This document shows, piece after piece, positions 22,822 to 27,669 of a DNA stretch of 27,669 nt; within the stretch, counting starts at the first letter, position 1; each line of letters begins with the position of its first letter. Under the pieces are notes generated by a model. That model saw only the letters and a list, made by a program, of their open reading frames with translations, did no database searches and was not told the origin of the DNA. Source of the stretch: CAYVZU01 sp964455935 (GTDB taxonomy: Bacteria; Fibrobacterota; CAYVZU01); contig CAYVZU010000044.1 in the NCBI GenBank assembly GCA_964455935.1, positions 1-27,669 of the forward strand. The letters are read 5' to 3'. Made by a program: the position numbers and the translations under genes.

Positions 22822-23910
22822 GTGGCCAGACCGATCTCGGTTCTGTTGATCGAAGATAATCCGACCGATTCCCGTTTCATGCAGGAGATCTTTCAGGAAA
22901 CGAGTTTTTCTTCGTTCCTGCTTACATGCGCCGATCGCCTTCAGGCGGGGATTGAAAAAGTCCACAGGGGCGGCATCGACGTTGTTTTGCTCGATCTCAC
23001 CCTTCCAGACTCGCAGGGACTCGAAACCTTCACGGCTCTGCACAATCAGATTCCGGATCTGCCGGTGATTGTGCTGACCGGGCATGACGACCGCGACCTC
23101 TCGGTCCAGGCTGTCGCGGCCGGGGCACAGGATTACCTGGTCAAAGGCACCGTGGATGCCGATTCGCTAATGCGCGTGATCCGCTACAGCATCGAACGCG
23201 CGCGGATATTAAAGGTCCTGGTCGAAAAAGAGAAGCAGTTGCTGCAGACCGAGAAGCTGGCGGTCATGGGAACCATGCTTGCCGGGGTGGCCCACAATTT
23301 CAACAATCCGTTGTTTGTCATCAGCGGCCTTCTGCAATTATTGAAATCAAAAGGCGGTTTGACCGAGAACCAGGCCAAAACCGTCGAGAAGATCGAGTCG
23401 CAGGTCACAAGGATTTCGAAGATCGTGCAGGATTTGCAGAACTTGGCTTACCGTAAGGTCGTGGAAAAGGCGGAGATCAATGTGAATCCCATCATTCAGG
23501 AAACGGTCGAATCGGCCAAGCCGTATTTCCGCGGAAAAGAGATCGATCTCGAACTGGATCTGGACCCCGATGATCTCCTTAACGGAAATCCATCGGAAAT
23601 CGAGCAGATTGTTTTTCAGCTGCTTCTTAACGCAGTGGAGGCCATTGAGTCCACGGGCCGCATTGCAATCCACACAAAGGCCAATGGACATTACCTGCAG
23701 ATCGATATTGCCGATTCCGGCCGCGGAATGGATCGTGAATTGCAGGAGAAGATCCTGAATCCATTCTTCACCACCAAGGAAGGGGTTGCGGCCGTGGGGC
23801 TGGGGCTTTCGGTGGTCCATCGCATTGTGGAGCGCAACAAAGGCCGAATTGACTTTCACAGCGAGCCCGGCAAAGGTACAAAGGTCGTTGTCATTCTGCC
23901 GCTGTTTTAG
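22822..23910 (+). CDS. Hybrid receiver-histidine kinase (REC-HisKA-HATPase)
   Basis: The 362-residue soluble protein begins with a CheY-like receiver (residues 5-125: VLLIEDNPTDS, phospho-acceptor Asp58 in VVLLDLTLPDS, VIVLTGHDD, DYLVKG). A short coiled linker (VEKEKQLLQTEKLAVMG) leads to a HisKA-like dimerisation domain with His158 in GVAHNFNNPL. The HATPase domain follows (QIVFQLLLNAVEAI, DSGRGMD, NPFFTTKE, GLGLSVVHRIVERNKGRIDF). An N-terminal receiver suggests that it takes phosphate from, or is modulated by, another kinase and then acts on another response regulator. The residue after the His is Asn rather than the usual Glu/Asp. The start is GTG at 22822 with GGGAG upstream. It converges on the minus-strand signalling operon. 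Confidence 0.92.
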   Translation: MARPISVLLIEDNPTDSRFMQEIFQETSFSSFLLTCADRLQAGIEKVHRGGIDVVLLDLTLPDSQGLETFTALHNQIPDLPVIVLTGHDDRDLSVQAVAAGAQDYLVKGTVDADSLMRVIRYSIERARILKVLVEKEKQLLQTEKLAVMGTMLAGVAHNFNNPLFVISGLLQLLKSKGGLTENQAKTVEKIESQVTRISKIVQDLQNLAYRKVVEKAEINVNPIIQETVESAKPYFRGKEIDLELDLDPDDLLNGNPSEIEQIVFQLLLNAVEAIESTGRIAIHTKANGHYLQIDIADSGRGMDRELQEKILNPFFTTKEGVAAVGLGLSVVHRIVERNKGRIDFHSEPGKGTKVVVILPLF

Positions 23911-23945
23911 CAGACTCCAGACCATTGGACTTTGGTCTGGGTCTG
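23911..23945. terminator. Shared hairpin between two convergent signalling genes
   Basis: CAGACTCCAGACCA (23911-23924) pairs with TGGTCTGGGTCTG (23933-23945) with one bulged base and an 8-nt loop, right after the stop of the receiver-kinase gene. No T-tract follows on either strand, but the position between converging genes fits a bidirectional terminator. Confidence 0.55.
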
Positions 23946-23970
23946 AACGCTATACCCTGAAGCCTATCTT

Positions 23971-24420
23971 CTACCGTGGCGGAAGTTTCACGAAGGTCAG
24001 CCAGAATCCTTCAATCGATCTCACAACATCGATGAACTGTTCGAGATCGACCGGCTTATTGATGTAGCAGTTGGCGTGCAGATCGTATGTTCTTAAGATG
24101 TCTTCTTCGGCCCTTGATGTGGTGAGAACGACCACCGGGATTCGTCGCAGGTCCTGGTCCTGTTTGATATCGGCCAGGACCTCGTCTCCATTCTTCTTTG
24201 GCAGATTCAAGTCGAGCAGAATAATATCGGGGCGCGAGGCATTGGAGTACTGACGCTCGCGCCGCAGAAAAGCCACAGCCTCTTCGCCATCACGGACCAG
24301 AAAAAGGTTATTGAGAACCTTCGCTTCCTGAAAGGCCTCTCGGGTGAGGCGTGCGTCTTCGATGCTGTCTTCAACCAAGAGTATGTCTATGGGCCGGCCA
24401 AAATCCTGCGATGCTTCCAT
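23971..24420 (-). CDS. Single-domain response regulator, Rcp1-like
   Basis: The 149-residue protein is a stand-alone receiver: acidic pocket Glu17/Asp18 (ILLVEDSIEDARL), phospho-acceptor Asp70 (IILLDLNLPKKNG), Thr/Ser switch (VVVLTTSRAEED) and Lys (CYINKPVDLEQFIDVV). The EDSIED start, the LNLPKKNG sequence and the NKPVDLEQF motif match the Rcp1 subfamily, which pairs with phytochrome-type kinases. It has no output domain, so it probably works by protein binding or phosphorelay. The ATG has GGAGG 8 nt upstream. It lies 74 nt downstream of the kinase gene on the same strand. Confidence 0.93.
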   Translation of the reverse strand: MEASQDFGRPIDILLVEDSIEDARLTREAFQEAKVLNNLFLVRDGEEAVAFLRRERQYSNASRPDIILLDLNLPKKNGDEVLADIKQDQDLRRIPVVVLTTSRAEEDILRTYDLHANCYINKPVDLEQFIDVVRSIEGFWLTFVKLPPR

Positions 24421-24494
24421 GTAACTGCCTCCGTTCGTCTTGCCCAGCCAAGTAAAACTATCTTCCCAAGATGGGACAATGCCACAGGTTTTTT

Positions 24495-26345
24495 TTACGC
24501 CGACGGTGCTCCGAGAGATTCTTCCGGGCGAACTGGAATGGTAAAATGGAACGTCGAGCCCTGTCCCACTATGGAATCTACCCAGATTTGCCCGCCATGG
24601 CGTTCAACGATTTTCTTGCATACGGCCAATCCAATTCCGGTCCCAGGGTACTCATCGCGGGTATGGAGGCGTCTGAAAATCTGAAAAATGCGATCGTAAT
24701 GCTCGGCTGCGATGCCGATTCCGTTGTCACGGATCGAGAATTGCCATGACTCACCTGGGCCGGTGACGGGAAGAACCCGGTTGTCGACTCGCCGAGACCA
24801 GACATGCACCGCAGGGCTGGCCGGGCCGTGGTATTTGATTGCATTGCCAATGAGATTTTGAAACAGCTGAACAAGTTGAATTTCATCGCCCAGAACATCG
24901 GGCAGAGGGTCGTGCGTAATACGCGCCTGACCCTCTAAAACCGCCAATTGAAGATTGGCAAGCGCCTTCTTGATCACGGCTTCGCAATCCGTCAGGTTGA
25001 AAGGGTTTCCGCGAGTCTGCACGCGCGAGTAGAGCAGCAGGTCATTGATGAGCTGCTGCATTCGTTTGGAACCCTCAACGGCAAACCCAATGAATTCGTC
25101 GGCGTTTGAATCCAGCTTTCCCTGATAGCGTCGTTTGAGGAGCTGCAAGTAGCTCGAAATCGTCCGCAGCGGCTCCTGCAGGTCATGGGAGGCAACATAG
25201 GCGAATTGCTCCAGTTCCGTGTTGGACCGTTTCAACTCTTTCACGACCGTTTCGAGTTTTCGCTCGGCCTCCTTGCGCTCCGTAATATCAAGAGCCATGC
25301 AAACCACCGCCTGAGGCGCGCCATTCTGGCCGTGCATGATCGCGGCCGAAAACAGAACCGGAATGCGCTGCCCGCTGCGGGCCACCATCACCTTCTCCAG
25401 GTTCTGGTAATATTTACGGGCCGAAAGCGACGAAAGTCCCTCGGCGCTGAAGAATGGGTCCTCGCCTTCCAGAAAACGGCCAAGCAAAGCGCCCTTGAGT
25501 TCCGTCTCGGGGCAGCCCAGAAGCGTTTCGGCCGCGCGGTTGACCCGTTCGATACGGCCTGCGAGGTCAAGAACGATCAACGCGTCGATCATGGTGTCGA
25601 TAATCTTGTCGACGTATTCCTTGGAAACCATGGTTCTCTGCAGGTCACTCACCATGCGATCAAAGGACCTGGCCAGTTGCCCGATCTCGTCATGGGATTG
25701 CACTGGGACTCTGTACTCCAAATTGCCCTGCGAAATGCGGCGCGTGGCCTCGACCAGGGCCGCCACGGGGCGGTCCAGAACAAAAACCAGAAGGAGGTAT
25801 CCCGCCCCCGAAGCAAGCATAATTACGGCAACCACCACAAGGGCCACGGTCCGCTTTACCTCGGCCGTGCGTTCGTTGAGCGCCTGCATGGAGACCTGGA
25901 CCTGAATGCGTCCGATGTTTTCCATGCGCCCGCGGTTTTCGCGCCGAAAAAAGAGGTCTTCGTTTGTGGCCGCCGAGCGCCGCGCCCAGACCGGGGCCGA
26001 GAATTCGCGCAGTTCGCCCGAAACCTGGGGACGCCGAGCCCGGTAGATTACGCGTCCGCGGGAGTTAAAAATTGAGCAGTCCATCAAATCTTTTTGGGCC
26101 AGCATGCCTTTGACGATTCGCGCAATCGACCTTCGATCATCGATCAGCATTGGATATTCGAGACTGAAGGCCATGCTGTTAAGAAGCACCTCGATGCGCT
26201 CCTCAACACTTGTTGTTAGAATTCGGGTCTGTTGGCGGGAGAAATAGAGGCCCAGGAAGGTCGCCAGAAGCAGAAGAATGACCGTGATCAGGAAATTGGT
26301 CTTTTGGGCGATTCCAAAGCTGCCAAGCCGTGCAAACAGGTTCAT
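24495..26345 (-). CDS. Membrane sensor histidine kinase (periplasmic sensor, HAMP, PAS, HisKA, HATPase)
   Basis: The 616-residue kinase has a first TM helix (about residues 17-37), a periplasmic Cache/CHASE-like region (about 38-170, including SLEYPMLIDDRRSIARIVKGML), and a second TM helix near 175-198. HAMP follows (RPVAALVEATRRISQGNLEYRVP), then PAS near 250-360 (DALIVLDLAGRIERVNRAAETLLG, ending in DITERKEAE). The bacteriophytochrome-type dimerisation helix has His387 in ASHDLQEPLRTISSYLQLLKRRY. The HATPase has QLFQNLIGNAIKYHG, DNGIGIA and GTGIGLAVCKKIVERHGG. It should autophosphorylate on His387 and pass phosphate to the adjacent Rcp1-like regulator. Its ATG overlaps the stop of the binding-protein gene (ATGA), which implies coupled translation. 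Confidence 0.94.
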   Translation of the reverse strand: MNLFARLGSFGIAQKTNFLITVILLLLATFLGLYFSRQQTRILTTSVEERIEVLLNSMAFSLEYPMLIDDRRSIARIVKGMLAQKDLMDCSIFNSRGRVIYRARRPQVSGELREFSAPVWARRSAATNEDLFFRRENRGRMENIGRIQVQVSMQALNERTAEVKRTVALVVVAVIMLASGAGYLLLVFVLDRPVAALVEATRRISQGNLEYRVPVQSHDEIGQLARSFDRMVSDLQRTMVSKEYVDKIIDTMIDALIVLDLAGRIERVNRAAETLLGCPETELKGALLGRFLEGEDPFFSAEGLSSLSARKYYQNLEKVMVARSGQRIPVLFSAAIMHGQNGAPQAVVCMALDITERKEAERKLETVVKELKRSNTELEQFAYVASHDLQEPLRTISSYLQLLKRRYQGKLDSNADEFIGFAVEGSKRMQQLINDLLLYSRVQTRGNPFNLTDCEAVIKKALANLQLAVLEGQARITHDPLPDVLGDEIQLVQLFQNLIGNAIKYHGPASPAVHVWSRRVDNRVLPVTGPGESWQFSIRDNGIGIAAEHYDRIFQIFRRLHTRDEYPGTGIGLAVCKKIVERHGGQIWVDSIVGQGSTFHFTIPVRPEESLGAPSA

Positions 26346-27238
26346 TTGCCGTATACCTCATCCACCTGCGTCAGGGCAGCCGCAGGAAACGTGATCCCCA
26401 ACCTCTCGGCCACGGACAGGTTGACCGTAACACGCATTTTGCGCGGCTGCCCAGGCTCAATCGTCTCCGGGGCCTGCCCTTCCAGAATATGGCAAGCGGC
26501 CTCGCAGGCGTGGCGGCCCAGTTCCTGGTAATCGCACTCGAACGATAGGGTCGCGCCGGCTTTGGTATAGAGCGATGAGAGCCCGACAACGGGGAAGCGT
26601 TGAACCAGCGCCTCCCGAAGCAAATGTTCGGTGGATTGATAAAAGTAGATGGATGGGTCCGTGAGCATTAAAAAGCAATCGATGCGGCCGGTAATTGATG
26701 ACAGTGCTCCGGAGAATTCTTTGGGATCGGTGATTTTGAGACCCGTGATTTCCAGCCCCCGAACCGCACAGGCGGACTTGAGACTGGAGTAGTCGGCCGC
26801 CGAGCGTGGCGAGTAGATCACTCCCAGCCGACGAACCTTTGGGAGCAGTTTCCGCAGCCGGGCCAGTTTCGCGTCAACGGGCACATCCATCGAGATTGCG
26901 ATGGTATTGCGATCTCGGAATTTCGCGGGAGTTAAAGTAAGACTGATGACCGGAAGGGTGTGGAAACTCCGGGCCAGCAGAGAAGCCTCGCTCCCGGGGG
27001 CAAAGAGCAGATTGATTTTTTGGGTCTTGATGCGCTGAGTTATTCCGACGGCCCCTGTGCTGTCAATGACAAAATCGGTGAACAGGGCTTTGGGGTGCCT
27101 GCGGACCATTTGATGGCGAAACTCGGTCCAGGCCAGTTGATACGCTTCGATATCATGAGACAGCAGCGCCGCGAAACGGGCGGCGGACTCGGCCCGGACG
27201 GTAAAGGACAACAGCAGAATCAGGACGGCAATTCTCAT
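26342..27238 (-). CDS. ABC_sub_bind-type periplasmic substrate-binding protein
   Basis: The 298-residue protein has a signal peptide (MRIAVLILLLSFTVRAES) and a periplasmic-binding-protein fold. Markers are FAALLSHDIEAYQLAWTEF, NLLFAPGSEASLLARSFHTLPVISLTLTPAKF, KLARLRKLLPKVRRLGVIYSPRSAADYSSLKSACAVRGLEITGLKI, and FPVVGLSSLYTKAGATLSFECDYQELGRHACEAACHILEG. This pattern matches the ABC_sub_bind (PF04392-like) family. There is no permease or ATPase in the window, and the gene is fused in translation to a sensor kinase, so a sensory ligand-binding role is more likely than transport (inference). The start is ATG 27238, one nucleotide after the upstream gene's stop. Confidence 0.85.
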   Translation of the reverse strand: MRIAVLILLLSFTVRAESAARFAALLSHDIEAYQLAWTEFRHQMVRRHPKALFTDFVIDSTGAVGITQRIKTQKINLLFAPGSEASLLARSFHTLPVISLTLTPAKFRDRNTIAISMDVPVDAKLARLRKLLPKVRRLGVIYSPRSAADYSSLKSACAVRGLEITGLKITDPKEFSGALSSITGRIDCFLMLTDPSIYFYQSTEHLLREALVQRFPVVGLSSLYTKAGATLSFECDYQELGRHACEAACHILEGQAPETIEPGQPRKMRVTVNLSVAERLGITFPAAALTQVDEVYGK

Positions 27239-27239
27239 G

Positions 27240-27669
27240 CTAATCAATGTGAAGGTAGGGTATGTTCTCGCGCACCAGGGCTTCGCATTCTCGGTAGAGC
27301 AGCGCAATTTGGTCCTCTTCGCTAAACGCTTTGTGAAACGTCACGTTAATCCAATTCTGGTATGACCAGAGTGTTTTGTTGCCATTCGCCTTTTTCAGGC
27401 TCGCGAAAACGTAAACACCCGCTTTCACCGAATTCCGGTCGAGCAAGTCCTGTATTCGTTTCCGGGCGGATTTGGAGATCTCGCCACCGCCCACGGCGAC
27501 GATCTCATTCATGATCTCGCCGTTGGATTGAGGGTTGGGGCTTGCTAGTTTGGAGCCCAGGATCTGAATGCCGTAGTTCAGCTTCTCGTTTTGTTCGAGT
27601 TCGCGCATTGCGGTATTGATGGCCTCGTGGCGGGAATAAAATGTGGGATTCTGTTCAGCCAAAACGTCC
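27240..27669 (-). CDS. C-terminal part of an unrecognised protein, first gene of the sensory operon (5'-partial)
   Basis: The reading frame is open to the window edge, and the only in-window start near it is a TTG at 27662, so the gene probably continues beyond 27669. The visible 140-plus residues are soluble, mixed charged/hydrophobic, with RHEAINTAMRELEQNEKL, GEIMNEIVAVGGGEISKSARKRIQDLLDRNSVKAGVYVFASL, and KTLWSYQNWINVTFHKAFSEEDQIALLYRECEALVRENIP. I recognise no domain. It ends 1 nt before the binding-protein gene, so it is very likely co-transcribed with the sensor system. Confidence 0.6.
   Translation of the reverse strand, partial: DVLAEQNPTFYSRHEAINTAMRELEQNEKLNYGIQILGSKLASPNPQSNGEIMNEIVAVGGGEISKSARKRIQDLLDRNSVKAGVYVFASLKKANGNKTLWSYQNWINVTFHKAFSEEDQIALLYRECEALVRENIPYLHID

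Noticed and set aside
24464..24476. 5-bp hairpin between the kinase and response-regulator genes
   Set aside because: It is too short and unremarkable to support a regulatory call.

Overview
This 27.7 kb window looks like a contig from a metagenome-assembled genome: a run of 10 N at 19108-19117 is a scaffolding gap. It carries no rRNA, tRNA, CRISPR array or transposase gene that I can see. The organism is probably a diderm (Gram-negative-type) bacterium. The evidence is a secreted protein that ends like an outer-membrane beta-barrel, Fe-type superoxide dismutase, periplasmic binding protein/histidine kinase signalling, and moderately high GC with strong third-position bias, which creates many long antisense shadow ORFs. 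The large acyl-CoA dehydratase activase suggests anaerobic metabolism, and the superoxide dismutase suggests some contact with oxygen. I cannot assign a phylum from sequence alone.

Layout. (1) 1-5657, plus: the 3' part of a giant two-ATPase-domain acyl-CoA dehydratase activase fused to DUF2229/HgdB-like domains, followed 21 nt later by a serA-like D-2-hydroxyacid dehydrogenase. A bidirectional terminator follows at 5707-5732. (2) 5759-7833, minus: a membrane-anchored TPR protein, an HU/IHF-like DNA-binding protein with its own promoter, and a short C4 zinc-ribbon protein. (3) 7834-8356: about 520 nt of intergenic DNA with a 14-nt tandem repeat, a 13-bp inverted repeat, a 58-codon small ORF, a candidate promoter and a leader hairpin. 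(4) 8357-17194, plus: the conserved transcription/translation/RNA-turnover operon nusA-infB-rbfA-nrnA-truB-ribF-rpsO-pnp. Several of its genes overlap, and it ends in a clear intrinsic terminator. rimP is not next to nusA. (5) 17341-17414: a palindromic MITE/REP-like element. (6) 17471-20783, minus: four tightly packed envelope genes (multi-pass membrane protein, small GlpM/DUF3147-like protein, beta-barrel-like secreted protein, MFS transporter). (7) sodB (minus) is divergent from fmt (plus), with a strong hairpin behind sodB. (8) 22822-27669: a receiver-histidine kinase hybrid (plus) converges on a minus-strand signalling operon of a partial unknown gene, an ABC_sub_bind-type periplasmic binding protein, a HAMP-PAS histidine kinase and an Rcp1-like single-domain response regulator.

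How the genes work together. The nusA-pnp block is a housekeeping unit for elongation control, initiation, ribosome maturation, RNA modification and RNA decay. The signalling operon reads as a three-component sensory system: the solute-binding protein has no permease or ATPase beside it and is translationally coupled to the kinase, so it probably acts as a ligand sensor. The four-gene envelope operon is the least explained unit and the best candidate for an undescribed function. No single feature proves a new system, and the strongest leads are listed as findings.
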